From: Ooceraea biroi | Taxonomy: Eukaryota > Arthropoda > Insecta > Hymenoptera > Formicidae | Length of the DNA stretch: 64,000 nucleotides | Reading direction: 5' to 3' | NCBI RefSeq assembly: GCF_003672135.1 | Contig: NC_039513.1 | Span: 11,879,971-11,943,970 of the forward strand | Shown here: piece by piece, positions 25,071 through 37,539 of the stretch | How the letters are laid out: each line of letters begins with the position of its first letter | Position numbering within the stretch: position 1 is the first letter of the stretch | The notes under the pieces: model-generated | Databases searched by the model: none | What the model saw: the letters and a program-made list of their open reading frames with translations, nothing else | What the model was told of the DNA's origin: nothing | Program-made: the position numbers and the translations under genes

Positions 25071-25793
25071 TTATCTGTTTCGCCTGCTCGTCACCACGGT
25101 CCACTCCCCATCCCCATCCTCGTTATTATCCACGTCCATATCCTCGTCCGAGCTGCTCTCGTGTTGCACTGGCAAAGGACGGGTGGGTCGACTAGGTTGA
25201 CTAGGTTGTTCGGAGACGAGCCAGGACTGCAGCGGTGGTAGCTTGTCAAGCTCGGCTTTCGCTGTGGGTTCGTTGCCCTCCATGCAATACTGATAGAACC
25301 TCAACAACTCTGCCGCTACTTGTACACTGCTCTCGTCCTCCATCTCGGTGTTAAACTCCTCCTCCATGTAATTCTCCAGCTCTTCTGCAATCTGACCGTT
25401 GGTCAGTCCATCTAAAGGAACAGAATAAAATATCACTCAATATAATAGTATGTATATCACCATAGTCGCAGTATTTATGTAGTATTAAGTCAGACATAAC
25501 AGAAGCAACGAACCATTCATATATAATACTTCTGTCATATATGGGCAAAATTGTACTGCACTTTCTAGTGGGCCCATGTCGTGTTCCACTGCCAGCTGAA
25601 ATGGATACACATGTATTGCAGACAGTTTATTTCAATTGTATTACATTGCCCATGTTCAATTTTGTAAGGCAAGAACTTCGTTTTGATTTGTTTAACAAGA
25701 AATTAGAGGTTATGCAAAACTTACCCTTAATGCTGTCCAGTTGCTAAAGATACGTTGTGTGACCGACAGGAAAAATGGTTTGGTATGTTCCAT
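25071..25793 (-). CDS. TSR2: Pre-rRNA-processing protein TSR2 homolog
   Basis: Three exons join in phase: 25793-25725, 25595-25514 and 25411-25071, giving 163 residues, close to the usual TSR2 length. The N-terminal helices carry FSNWTALR then LAVEHDMGP across the first splice, matching the TSR2 core (W-x-ALQ-x-AVE-x-G). The middle holds ELENYMEEEFNTEMED. The tail is acidic (SSSDEDMDVDNNEDGD) and ends in the family signature WTVVTSRR. TSR2 is known to chaperone ribosomal protein eS26 into pre-40S particles and is needed for late 18S rRNA maturation. The gene is tail-to-tail with the patched-related gene (215 bases apart) and head-to-head with METTL3. The start is the first ATG and gives an N-terminus of normal length. 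Confidence 0.88.
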
Positions 25794-26507
25794 TTTTTAC
25801 AATTGTTTATAATATAGCATTGAAATTCAATTAAGTTGTAATTAAGTTGTAATATTGTAATATTTACAAAACTCGATAAAAATTAACACACATATTACAC
25901 GTGCAATCTCACTCTTCACGCACTAAACAACGCATTAGACAACTATTGCAAATTGCATAGTGCACGACGCTACTGCATGCTACTGAACAATCATGATACA
26001 CGAATATGTAGATGTGACGCGGATGGCCTGAGATTGGTAATTTGACTAGGGATTTTTCTAGTTGGTCTCCTCTTTATAAATATGGCGACATAACTCACTG
26101 TGCAGCATACCTTCATAATCGTTAACGATCTAGTTATTACAAAGTCTATGAATAAATTTGACATGGTATCAAATGTATGTACATGAATGTATTTGAATGC
26201 ACTAAAAAACTGTGTAAATTTATGTTTGGCATTTTGACATTTATTTTATAAATGTGCGATGTCTAGAAGATTTTCTAAATATAATTAGAATTTAAATAAA
26301 TTAGAATTTAAATAATAAAACTAAATTACATTATATTAAATAAAATAATAGATTAATAGGTTAAGAAAGTTTTTTCTTAATTTAATGCTTCTATGACGCC
26401 TGGTTAAGAAAGATTAAGAAAAGGATTGCCGCAAATTTGGCGACGATAATTCGTAGTCGCTTCTTCATACATTTAAAGCATGCTTTTATGTCAAACTTGC
26501 ACGAAAC
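25794..26507. promoter_or_regulatory. Divergent spacer between TSR2 and METTL3
   Basis: About 714 bases separate the two start codons, so this stretch must hold both 5' UTRs and promoters. It is AT-rich. The motif TATAAATATGGCGACATAA (about 26074-26092) is the most promoter-like string; no initiator can be assigned with confidence. Confidence 0.4.
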
Positions 26508-28435
26508 ATGTCAGATGCTTTTGAGGAAATACAAGCGATCAAGATAAAGAGGAACAGTTACCGTGAGAAATTACAGAAGAGGAAACGTGAGAGGCATGAG
26601 TTGCTCACTTCTACACCAATTCCATCCACCTTAACGGCAGAGTCTGCATGCCCTGGTAATTGCATTATTATTAATATTCTTGTCTGGTCCAGGGAAGAAT
26701 TTACTCGCGGCTATAATTTATATATTTCTTACAGATTCCAATGCGTCTTCACGTTCCGATCACAATGAATACGAGAGAGACGTGCTGTGCATCTTGCACG
26801 AGTCTTTACCTAGTCTACCGATAACATCTGCGGACCTGATTGATCAGCTACGTAAAAACCTCAATGCCGACGTATCTTCCACAGACATTCATAAGATTCT
26901 AGAAAAGCTTGCTGCGCAAGATATAGTTAAGTTAGTGAGCTTCCACTCTCCGTCACGCAATCATTTACTGTGCAATATAAGTTGATGTAAAAATCGTGAA
27001 TCATAATTATGACTTTAGGATCAAGGAAGTCACGGAGAATGGAGTATTTGGATACACAGTGCTGTCTGTCACGGAATCGCAATCGTCTTGTCAGTCGCAA
27101 TCTGACGACACGGAGATCGCCGAGAGCATCGAGACGTCCGAGTTGAACGATCATGCGCCTTCGGAGAAACAAACGAAGGTGGACAAGAAGAATACCGAGG
27201 ACATCATGTCTCTGATCTCGATGCCGACTATCAGAGAGAAGGAGAGCAAGAAGGTCGGCGAGCAGATCCTGGACCTGCTGTCGAAACAGACTTCCAAGGA
27301 GAAATCCCTGGCGGAACGGTTCCGCTCTCAGGGGGGCGCCCAAGTCATGGAGTTTTGTCCGCACGGTACTAGAGTGGATTGCGTGAAACTGAACGGCGGC
27401 CCCGGATTCGCGGAGAAGTGCAAGAAACTGCATTTCAAGAAAATCATACAGAGTCACACGGACGAGTCTCTGGGGGACTGCAGTTTCCTCAATACGTGCT
27501 TCCACATGGACACCTGCAAGTAAGAATGCGGAGAAATCAAATCGCTATGGATATCTGAAAGATCTTTAGATATTTCTATATATTTCTAAATCAGAAAAGA
27601 TTTAGAGCTATTTTTATCATTCTTATATCATTTTTTATATAGATATGTTCATTATGAAGTGGACGGTCCTACCGCCCAGCCGAAAGAGACCAACGACTCC
27701 GACAGTCCGAGCAATGCCGCACCTAACAAAGCGCTGAGTTTGGACAACAAGAACGGCAGCGGTAGCAGCAGTAACGTGGGAAGCGAGTTAACTTTATACC
27801 CGCCGCAGTGGATTCAGTGCGATTTGCGTTACCTCGATATGACTGTCCTCGGTAAATTCGCCGTGATCATGGCCGACCCACCTTGGGACATCCACATGGA
27901 ACTACCGTATGGTACCATGTCGGACGATGAGATGAGGCAACTGGGGATCCCGGCGCTCCAGGATGAGGGACTTTTATTTCTCTGGGTGACTGGCAGAGCC
28001 ATGGAGCTGGGAAGGGAATGCTTGCAGCTGTGGGGTTACGAAAGGGTCGACGAGATCATCTGGGTGAAGACGAATCAGCTGCAGAGGATAATACGCACCG
28101 GTAGGACGGGTCATTGGCTGAATCACGGCAAGGAGCACTGTCTGGTCGGTATGAAGGGCAATCCGCGCATCAATCGGGGGCTGGATAGCGACGTGATAGT
28201 CGCCGAGGTTCGCGCCACCAGTCATAAGCCCGACGAAATCTATGGCATCATCGAGCGCATGAGCCCTGGCACCAGGAAGATCGAACTGTTCGGTCGACCG
28301 CATAACGTGCAGCCGAACTGGATCACGTTAGGCAATCAGGTGGATGGTGTGCATCTCGTCGACCCGCAGCTCATCAAAGCGTTCAAGAAACGTTATCCCG
28401 ATGGAAATTCGATGAAACCTACAAAACCGTGAAAT
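26508..28435 (+). CDS. METTL3: N6-adenosine-methyltransferase catalytic subunit METTL3 (IME4)
   Basis: Four exons join in phase: 26508-26655, 26735-26930, 27019-27519 and 27643-28432, with the stop at 28430-28432; the protein is 544 residues. It opens with a basic helical N-terminus, then a helical domain. The zinc-finger region has VMEFCPHGTRVDC, KKLHFKKII and CSFLNTCFHMDTCK, joined across intron 3 to YVHYEVD; these are the paired CCCH fingers of METTL3. The MT-A70 domain follows with the catalytic DPPW at 27875-27886, then LPYGTMSDDEMRQL, LFLWVTGRAMELGRECL and FGRPHNVQPNWITLGNQ. All are family hallmarks. METTL3 pairs with METTL14 and uses S-adenosylmethionine to place m6A on mRNA in the nucleus. 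No key residue is missing. The gene is head-to-head with TSR2 and tail-to-tail with the Rho GEF. Confidence 0.96.
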
Positions 28436-29261
28436 TGTCTTGGAAAACTATGTAAAGAATAGTTCGAAATTCTCGAGAAAATTGAATTAAAATTACTGAA
28501 TTTTAATTACTGATTAAAAAAAATTAAAACAATTACTGAATGGAATCGTTTGACTCTTCCATTTGTAGATATTTCAACAACGCGTGACGTCCGTTGGTAA
28601 TGCATTGGAATCAATTTCATATTTTTCATGTTTATTGCAAAATGTGTGTATAAAAATTCCATTTCTTATTTAAATATATATATATATATATATATATGTT
28701 AGTACAAAAAAATGAACGTATATAATTATAAATATAAAAGACTGATCTCTCGTGAAATGTATTTTGAAATAGACCTTTGTATATACATATGTGTATATAT
28801 TACATCGTTCTTAAGTTGTGCTTTATCCCAGCAACGTGCGTATGCACACGCGTAAAAGTTGCCCTTCCTTTAATAAACTAAACGCCGAATAATATCTCTT
28901 ACTTCTGGAATGTTACATCTCTAATCTCCAAGACATACAAATTGTTAATTCGTTATGACGCGTTGATCGCTTTGCATCGATACAAAATTATAAAGCAGAC
29001 CCTCAAATATCGTTAATATATTAGAATATAACGTTGCCGTGACGTTTCGGCTTTCACGGTTATTTTTACTTCACGATTTGCAGTTATCATCAAACTTTCC
29101 AACTGTAGATCACGCAAAGCGAGATAAATGAGGATACTTTTCGTTGTACTAGTGGGGGACGCGCGAATCTTTGTACTAATTAATTAATTACAAGTATTTC
29201 GCCATTTACGTATAATACAACAGGAGTGCGTCTCGTCGACAAGATTGTGAGCGAGTTCTCA
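28436..29261. other. Tail-to-tail spacer with 3' UTRs and an (AT)n tract
   Basis: It holds the METTL3 3' UTR, including an AATAAA at about 28872, and the 3' UTR of the minus-strand Rho GEF. A perfect (TA)n microsatellite lies at about 28674-28697. No gene was seen. Confidence 0.55.
28867..28880 (+). terminator. Candidate poly(A) signal of METTL3
   Basis: CTTTAATAAACT contains a canonical AATAAA about 440 bases after the METTL3 stop, on the plus strand. Use is inferred. Confidence 0.4.
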
Positions 29262-31381
29262 CTATACGTAGCTGATACTGTTACGCTTTTGCTTGAGCAG
29301 AGTCTTCCTTATGGAAAAGGAAAAGGGACTGTCGTTTATACTGCTCGTAGAGGTTCTCCTGGACATGGATGCCCTCGTGACGTAAGCATTCGACAGCTCC
29401 GCGTTGCTCGACAAGTTCTCCTTGTCATCGGCACTGAAGATTTTGTTCGAGATGCTCACTGTGGGACGCAGCTTGTTGAACGAGTCGATCCAGTGTCTCT
29501 TCTTGTGGTCGTCCTCCGTTACGAAAAAGTGTTCTCCGACTTTGAAACCACTTTCTGCGCCACCTTTATCCTCCACTTGCACGCATATCTGTTCTCGGGC
29601 GACAACGGGGGTAAACAGATTGTACTTCTTGCTAATGCGACGGGTGGGACGGGCTACGGCGAAGCAAGTGTCGAAGAGGAAGCAGTGATACTTCTGCAAA
29701 GAGATTTTGTCAATTATCAGAGGAAATTTATGTATTTAAATAATTTTTTAATTTATTTAGATTTATTTATTAATTTTTATTTATTTAGATTTATTACTCT
29801 TTACTTTTTTATTTATTTAATCTTTTACTTTCGACGAGAGACCGGAATGAAACTTACTATCCCACGCATATCCTTCAGCTGGCCTTCCGTGATCAATTCT
29901 GTGGCGTTGGCGACGCACCCTTCAGGATCGTGCTCGAGCTTCACGTTTATTTTTGACTGCGCGAGCTTACACTCGGCATCACCCATTACGCGATCGATGT
30001 TCTTCAACAAATCGGACAGCACGTCGCTCGCCTCCTTCAGCGGCAAGTAGTCTGCATCAGTAGTGGGAGTGTGCTTTAGGATCTCCTTCACCAATAGAGG
30101 ATACTTGACGATTCTTGAGCGTGGGACGTCCAGATAAGTCCACAGGTCAACCGAATGCGGCGACTCCAAGCGCTTCTTCAGAAATGACTGGAACTTCTTA
30201 TTGCTGTATTTCTTCTCGTCCAGTAAGTGCCTTGCCCAAACCAACGTCCTGCATCTTTCCACATACGTTTTTTTCAATGTCGACAACTGCGGGAGTGACA
30301 AGATTAACACACATCACGCATGGATGAAAAGAGGCAGATATACAAGTAGAAATTACACAAACCCAGGCTAAAATTGTTGGGCCCACGGTCTTCGTGAAGC
30401 CGGATCTGTCGCGCAACTTGACCAATTCATCCGCCAAGCTACTGTGTATCTCGATGAGACTCGTGAGGTCGCCAAAGAGCGTGAACAACTCCTCAGACGT
30501 GAAGATTTCGGTGGACAACATAGGTTCGTAGTAAAAGTCCCTCGATATGTACAGATCATTCAGTAGTACATTCTCACCACAGTACAACTCGTAAATTGCC
30601 TCCTGCCTCCTGACCTGGCTCCGGCTCAGCACGCTGTTCAACCGCTCCTTGCCGTGTAGCTGTGCAATGTCCAACACCCAACTTCTGATCGCTAGATTGT
30701 TACAACTCTCAGTAACGTTCTTCAATCTGTGAAATTGACACGTCGTATACTTTGAACGAACCAAACTTGTACGTAGGCGAAGATGTACAAGTTTCGAATT
30801 ACTTTTTGCCTAATGTTTCAGTATCCTCGTCCTCGATTATCGACAAATCCGACGCGTTCGGTTGGATACTAAAGGATCTGTGTAGAGTATTTCCTAGCTT
30901 ACTCGCCACACTGGAGGAAGAGAATATGCTGCTGGCGACTTCCGTGATCCTGCGGCGCTTCTTCTTCTTTCCAGTGTCGGAGTCGATCGATATGTCCATC
31001 GAACTGACGCTCATCGCGTCGCTCTTGGGCCGTTTCCTCGATCTCTGTGACACGATGCAGTACAGGTGACGTTTAAACGTTATTCTTAGTGCGAAGAATT
31101 TTACCATCGCACATTACGCAAGAAATCGGACGGCAGCGATAGAAATCAGAATGAGCGTTGCGGTGTACGTGATATCGGGTAGAATGATCGGAAAATTCAG
31201 ACAAAAACGTTCGCTTTCACTGACTTAATGACACTGATATTCAAACGTCGGTTACGACACTGGACGGTCGTGAGAGGTCATCTCGCGAAACATCGAAAAT
31301 CAAGTCGGGACTCACCAGCCAGAACCTCTTGCGCGGTTCCTGAAACGTGTCCTTGATCGTCGTGTTGCAATCATCATCCAT
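29262..31381 (-). CDS. Rho guanine nucleotide exchange factor, NET1/ARHGEF3 type
   Basis: Five exons join in phase: 31381-31316, 31044-30803, 30726-30363, 30286-29858 and 29693-29262, giving 510 residues. The N-terminus has a basic stretch (GKKKKRRRI) typical of a nuclear localisation signal, then a Ser-rich linker. The DH domain runs from QEAIYELYCGENVLLNDL through DLWTYLDVPRSRIVKYPLLV to the NIDRVMGDAE helix. The last exon is the PH domain (YHCFLFDTCFAVARP ... KKRHWIDSFN) and a short basic tail. The order and the DIPRSRLVKYPLL-like motif match vertebrate NET1 and ARHGEF3, which activate RhoA/B. NET1 shuttles between nucleus and cytoplasm, which fits the basic N-terminus. Whether one insect gene serves as the ancestor of both is inferred. 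The start is the only ATG in the first exon and gives MDDDCNTTIKDTFQEP. Confidence 0.9.
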
Positions 31382-32668
31382 TGTTCCCTCGAACTGTCAA
31401 AAAGTCTTTATCTCGCGATCAAGCCGTCCCAACGGGCCGCACGCGCTGCATTTGATTACACCGGCTTGCAAGCGGTTGTCACGCACGATGCGACATCTCC
31501 GGTGCATTGCGATGAATTAAATCTGGCATCACCATCGAATTGTTTCGACTTCCGTTTGAAATTTCGCGTTTCGTGCGACGCGAGTAGTGAAAATGGTGAA
31601 AGTAACTAGATTCGCTAAATGGCGACCAATGAGGGCGCAGAGTGTTTAGTGAATTTAGTTGGTTTTGTATTCTCCTGGGAACCAGATACTCGTGAGGAGA
31701 AATTTAAAATAACCATCGTGTCCATTCACTTCGCGCATGGTTATTGCGATCTTCCGTACTTTATATTCGATTGCAATGAGTTAGAGGGAAGGAATCTTCA
31801 TTTTTCGAATAATTGATACGTTTTGTACATACGACCGGAGAAAAATAATGACACTGTCGAGTGTAATGTTTCCCGTAATCTTCGTGTGTTTCGTCGTTTG
31901 GATGCTGATTCGGTAAGAAACAATTTTGTACTCTTTCAATCGGTATTTACGTAATCGTGAGATAGTGAAGAAGAATTTATATGTATATTTACTTGCAAAA
32001 TAAAATATAGATAAAATCGTCGCTACTTGTAATAGGAATAATAAGTGTTGATCACATTTTAGAAGGTTAAGATAACTTCGATACCAACCGCACGTAACCG
32101 TCAGAAAGCTAGTCGACCAATGATAGTCGCGGAAAAATAGTTACTTAAATCGCAAGGACTCAACGCGATTGTTGCTTAAGCTCTATGGCTTACGTATTCT
32201 ATGGTCAGAGCTTTATGAAATGTGTTGAAATGTTGATATTAAATTATTAGAGATACTTTAAAAAAAGAACAATTTAATGTAAAGATAAATTAAGTATAGT
32301 ATTGGAAAAATTGTTGTTTATTCACATAGACAAGTGTTATTAATGATTTGATGAACTTTTGTTTAGTAGCGTTGAGCACATTTTAACCAACAAAGTATCT
32401 GCTTATGTTATTTATTACGTCTTGTACATCAATGAACAATCTGTGTAATATCAAGAAATTGCGGTATTACATAAATATTGCTCCCGTTAAATACATATAA
32501 ACGTATGATTATTGAATTCAAGCGTTTTTAAGTGCTACAGATAATTAGAGGTTAGAAATATTAAAATATAAAATCTTAATTTATTAGGGAATAACTTTAT
32601 TACCGTAAGCGTTTAATGGTCGTTAGAAGAAAATAATACACAGTGAAGAAAAATATTTCTCTGAAAGA
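31382..32668. other. Divergent spacer between the Rho GEF and REXO4
   Basis: It holds the promoters and 5' UTRs of both flanking genes. A 65-residue frame at 31619-31816 has no recognisable motif. A possible signal-anchor first exon lies at 31848-31912 and is listed separately. The rest is AT-rich with nothing else seen. Confidence 0.4.
31848..31912 (+). other. Candidate orphan first exon encoding a hydrophobic N-terminus
   Basis: ATG at 31848 in good context (AAAAATAATGA) opens a short frame, MTLSSVMFPVIFVCFVVWML, ending at a strong donor (ATTCG|GTAAGA). The peptide looks like a signal peptide or signal anchor and ends in phase 2. I found no matching downstream exon: REXO4 starts at its own ATG and the monooxygenase at MKIAVIG. 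It may be the first exon of an unseen gene, an alternative 5' end, or chance. Confidence 0.28.
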
Positions 32669-33515
32669 ATGGACAGCGTACCAAGTAATACAAAACGGAA
32701 AAAGAAGAGGAGCAAAACGGAACAGTTTGTTCCGAGCACCGAACGCAAGGCATCCGGCTGCAACTGGGAGATGTACAAGAATCTATTTTCCGAATCAAAG
32801 CCAAACAAACAGCAAACAGAAAAGAATACTCCACAGCACAGGCATCCGAAACCCAAAAGAATATATACCACTCCGTTGCATAGAGTAAGCATTTAGGATT
32901 ATCGTTATCCTGTATAATTTTTATTTGTCCAATAAATTATGTTGCCTGACCTACCTCCGATCGCAGGATCCGGTAGAGGAGAAAAGCAGCCATGACGTTG
33001 TCAAGAACAAGGAGAACAAGACTCTCACCAAGCAGATTGCCATGGACTGCGAAATGGTTGGAATCGGCGATGGCGTGGAGAGCATGGTGGCTCGAGTGTC
33101 GATAGTCAATAAGCACGGTGACTGCATATACGACAAGTACGTCAAGCCGCGGGAGAACGTCGTGGACTATAGGACGGCGGTGAGCGGCATCCGGCCGGAG
33201 CAGCTGAAGACCGGAGAGGACTTCAGCGTTGTACAGGTGGAAGTCGCGGAGATCTTGAAGGGCCGCATCCTGGTGGGACACGCCCTCAAGCACGACCTCA
33301 CCGTGCTGTACTTGTCGCACCCGCGAAGATACTGGCGAGATACCTCGAGGTACAAGCCCTTCCGTCAAATATCAAAGGGCAACACGCCCAGTCTGAAGAG
33401 ACTCGCGCAGGAATTGTTGGGTAGGGAGATACAGGTGGGCGAGCACAGTTCCGTCGAGGACGCGAGGACGGCGATGCAGTTGTACATGTTGTACAGAAAT
33501 AAATGGGAATCGTAG
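32669..33515 (+). CDS. REXO4: RNA exonuclease 4 (REXO4/ISG20-like), DEDDh family
   Basis: Two exons, 32669-32884 and 32967-33515, join in phase 0 at AGA|GTAAGC and TCGCAG|GAT, giving 254 residues. The N-terminus is basic (NTKRKKKRSKTEQF), as expected of a nucleolar protein. Exon 2 carries the full exonuclease domain: IAMDCEMVGIGDG (motif I, D and E), VSGIRPEQLKTGEDF, ILVGHALKHDLTVLYL (motif II), then TPSLKRLAQELLG and HSSVEDARTAMQLYMLYR (motif III, H and D). All four metal-binding acids and the His are present. Yeast Rex4 and its relatives act in pre-rRNA processing; the exact insect role is inferred. The GRKAxGCNWEMYKNL-like segment before the domain is also typical of the family. An AATAAA lies at about 33739. 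Confidence 0.9.
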
Positions 33516-35017
33516 AGACGAGAGGAGGATGTTGGCCAGGCATATTCGTATGCTACTGTGTTCATAGAAACGACGTTCGTTGTACACAAAGTCTCACCGG
33601 ATCCCGTCAAATCTTTGAAGTTACATGATGAAAATTCCTTTATTTAAATTTGTTTGGTAGATCTTTACGTTACTTGCGCGACCAATTAAACTATATTTTT
33701 GAATTAGCTATAGACATATGATCTCTGATCAATTGTAATAATAAATTGCATTTTAAGGAATAAAATCGCGGAAAGAATTATATTTTATATTTCGCTTGTA
33801 TTTTACTCTGCGAGCATTTTTTTCGAAGAAAGTAGGCACTCCTTTCGAAATGCACCTAACGCTCCTGCTTCGTTATTTCCTTTTTCCAGATGTTCTGGTT
33901 TCGTGAATATCGAATTTCGTTAAAAACTGGTTCACGACGAGAGGATTCAGGGATAGTGAGACAGACGTGTGAGAGAAGCCGAAGGTCGAGCTTGTCGTAT
34001 GTGGTAAACATGCGAGATACATGATGGCCTTATCGGTATCAACCTTGTATTTCTCCTTTCTTAATGATCACCCAATTGCTCCGTACGACCATTTCATTTT
34101 CCTCTTCAGCTGTGTCACATGCATATCGTGCGTTCCACTGACTCTGTTGTTGCGGTGCTCTCTTATTCGTAAGTGTACCTTATCAAAGCGTTATCTTGTA
34201 TTGTGAATCGAACTATTACATGCGTCTGTCGTTTTATCAAATCTAATCACGTGCGTTCTACATACATACATATATCTTGCGTGTACGTTACGTCCGCACA
34301 AGTTATCACGTCTTCTAATTCGATTAATCGGTCCGAATCAGTACTGGAAAATTTTAAGCGTGATAAAGTTGAATTGTAACACGCGATAAACGTGCTTTAA
34401 TAATAATATGTATGACAAAAGTATCGCGTGAAAGAAACGACTACTCGGCTTTCGATCGTATACCTTTCACAAGTCTAGCCGGTTTACGCAAAGTCGTAAA
34501 TAATCCAAACCGCTATAACTGGTCTGCGATATTTCGACAGGAAAGTTGCATAAACCGATTATTGAGCTCATACTTGGTACGTAGTGATAAACAGCGTCAT
34601 GGAAGAGATTAATGATTTATATATTAAACATGAGCGCAATTATATAGAATGATTCGTCCAACTTTTGTGTGATAAATTGACGATTATATTTTAAATAGCG
34701 TAAATGAGAAATAACAACTTTTTACAAAGAGATAATCTTGTTTGTTATTCGCAGTCATCGTGGAGGATATTTTTTCTTTGATAAAAATGAGAAAAATGAT
34801 TAATTTTAGGTATATTCGTGATTAATTGAATTTCTATCAAAAGAAAAAGTTGCATTGATGAAATAAAAGTAAGGGCGATACGTTGCACGTGACGTAAAAT
34901 GAGAATTACGATTAAACAGCTGTAAATAGACCGACGACAACTTTCGCTGAAGGTGCTAATGAGGATTTCTTCTTGTGTTCTTCTGCGAAGCTTGAACCAC
35001 CACTATCTCGCGTGATC
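33516..35017. other. Spacer between REXO4 and the monooxygenase
   Basis: It holds the REXO4 3' UTR (AATAAA motifs near 33739 and 33759) and the upstream region of the monooxygenase. Small open frames at 34021-34612 show no motifs and no splice context, so no gene is called. Confidence 0.45.
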
Positions 35018-37539
35018 ATGAAAATCGCTGTGATCGGCGCTGGAGCCGCGGGACTCGCTGCACTCCGGCACTGCGTTTCCGGTGCTTACGATGATCAAGT
35101 GGTGTGCTACGAAAAAACAGACCAAATCGGCGGCACTTGGGTCTACCGTGAGGAAACTGGTTCTGATAGATACGGTTTGCAGATTCACACTAGCATGTAT
35201 AAAAGCTTGAGGTATGATACGCGCGCATTCCGCGGCAAATAACTCTCATTTTCTCAATAATCGTTGATCCTACGGAGAAAGTATATCGATACTAAATGAA
35301 ATGAAATCGGAATAGCAGCTATTAATTTTCGTATAGTATCTCTTACTCTTATATATGTTTATTATATTAAAATTGGTGTTTCAATATTAAGATTTCTCCG
35401 TTCTGTAAATTTTATATTTGCATTTTAGGCCTTTAAAGGCACGTATCGTGCGACTAAATTTATGAAAATTATGTCGTTAGAACTAATCTGCCGAAGGAAG
35501 TAATGGGCTATCCGGATTACCCAATACCGCAGAGACCCGAGAGCTATTTATCGCGCACGGAGATACTGGATTTCCTGAACGCGTATTGCGATCACTTTGC
35601 ACTACGTTCTCATATTCGGGTAGGTACATAAAACTGTTAAATAAATGTGTTGCGACACGAAGACGCAAGTATATCTTGTATCACAAATAATTTGCTGACT
35701 AAAAGCAGTGTAATTTCTTAACAAAGACGTGCAAAATAACGTTGCGTTAATAATTCCGCTTGCTGGAACGTATTTTTGTAAATGTGTCACATTGCGCAGT
35801 TGCTGCATCATGTCGAGCTGGTGGAACCGCCTGCGGGGGACCGGAAGTGGAGGGTCAAGGTCAAGGATCTGCAGAGGGACGCGACCGTTGTTGAATCATT
35901 CGACGCGGTCATGGTATGCAACGGCCATTATTTTGAACCCAGAACCCCAAAGGTATCCGGCCAGGACATCTTCGCGGGCGAACAGCTGCACAGCCACGAC
36001 TATCGCGTCCCCGAAGTTTTTAACGGCAAAACTGTCGTTGTCCTAGGAGCTGGCCCTTCTGGTACACATATAATTATTTTTTCCCTAATTTTAACATGCT
36101 TTGTGTTAGTAAATAAGTTTGTTTATTTATTACAATGGGGAATCTGTCTGAAATATATTTTTCCTACTGCATTTTGTCGACAAATAAAAACTATATTCAT
36201 GCGAAAGCCTCGGCTTTTATTCCGAGGTGAACAGACTCTCAACGAGAGAACTTAAGGAAATTATTCGACGGAATGACTGAACCGCGGCACCTTTTTTCCT
36301 CCTCGACAGGTATGGATTTGGCACTGGAAATATCGGGGAACGCGAATCGCGTGATACTGAGTCATCATCTGACTGAAACTATACACACCGTATTCCCCGA
36401 GAACGTGGTGCAGGTAAAAAAAAGCGCGAGCCTGAAAAAGAGGATAGTAAAATATGATACACCGAAGCTATATCTCTTTTCTTTTTGTTTTTTAGAAATC
36501 TGACGTAGTGGGACTGACGGAGCACGAGGCGATTTTTGCGGATGACTCGAGAGAGCAGGTCGATGTCGTCTTTTATTGCACAGGTAGTTACAGAAATCAT
36601 TGTCGTGCGTCATTCTGCTCTCGCGGGATAACGACGGTTGAAATGACGCTTTGAATTCTTGATCGAAAGGGTACAAGTACAGCTTCCCCTTCCTCGCCGA
36701 GTCCTGTGGAGTCCAGGTGGATTCCAATATGGTGACACCTCTCTGGAAGCATCTGGTGTCCATAGAAAACCCTACACTGGCACTAGTCGGTCTTCCGTTC
36801 TACGTTTGCGCTTTCAGCATGTTCGATTTACAGGTATGACTCAGCTTGCTCGATCGTGTTTTTCTTTTTTTTTAATTTAAGGCTCGAGATACCATATAAT
36901 ACTTATTTTTCCGTTGTCACAATTACATCTTCGAGTACTCATATTTCAATCATATATTGTTTGCAATAGTATTCCACGCTTTGAAAAAAATTAATATTCA
37001 AATACAAAAACAGCGTTGTAATCCTCTTGAGATAGATGCGCAGCGGCGTTCGAAGCGCATGAAATTTCCTTCAGCGTGACTGAAAGGAGGAGCGCGGTCG
37101 CTCACAATGGAAAAAAAGTGCTAGAAAGCCAGTGTCGCGCATCCGGCACCGGCCGGCCGGCCGGCCGGCGTGACTATGTGCCATGGTAATAGCCATGGTA
37201 ATGGCAATGCGATTACTTTGCAATTTCAAGGTGCGATTCGTCCTACGACACTGGCACGGCGAGAGGCGTTTTCCCGCGAGAGCGGATATGCTGCGCTCCG
37301 AGGCTGAGGAAGCAGCAAAACGCGCCGAGAGGGGCCTGCAGAAGAGGCACTTTCACATGATGGGCCCCGAGCAAGGTGACTATTACGACGACCTGGCGAA
37401 TATCGCGGGCATCACGCCGCTGCTGCCCGTGCTGACGAAACTCCACAACGAGAGCAGCATGCGCTTCCTGGACGACCTGGTGCACTATCGGCAGGACCGC
37501 TACAAGATCCTCGACGACTACAATTTCGTTCAGCTTTAG
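35018..37539 (+). CDS. Flavin-containing monooxygenase
   Basis: Seven exons join in phase: 35018-35211, 35481-35619, 35800-36061, 36310-36413, 36496-36583, 36670-36833 and 37231-37539, giving 419 residues, typical of insect FMOs. The N-terminus is the FAD site, IAVIGAGAAGLAALRHC, followed by the GGTW motif (DQIGGTWVYREETG). The FMO signature appears as FAGEQLHSHDY. The NADPH site is VVVLGAGPSG, joined to MDLALEISG across intron 3. The last exon has YDDLANIAGI and ends in DDYNFVQL. The enzyme should use NADPH and oxygen to oxidise soft nucleophiles such as N or S atoms of xenobiotics; the substrate is unknown. The start at 35018 is preferred because FMOs begin a few residues before GxGxxG; an in-frame ATG at 34973 would add 15 residues. 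A mariner copy lies about 300 bases after the stop. Confidence 0.92.
37143..37170. repeat. Short CCGG/GGCC tandem repeat in the last monooxygenase intron
   Basis: About five CCGG units occur in a row (CACCGGCCGGCCGGCCGGCC), in an otherwise AT-rich intron and about 60 bases before the last exon. It is a simple repeat with strong self-pairing. Confidence 0.7.

Noticed and set aside
34973..35017. Upstream ATG of the monooxygenase
   Set aside because: It adds 15 residues before the FAD motif; FMOs normally start right before it, so the ATG at 35018 was chosen.
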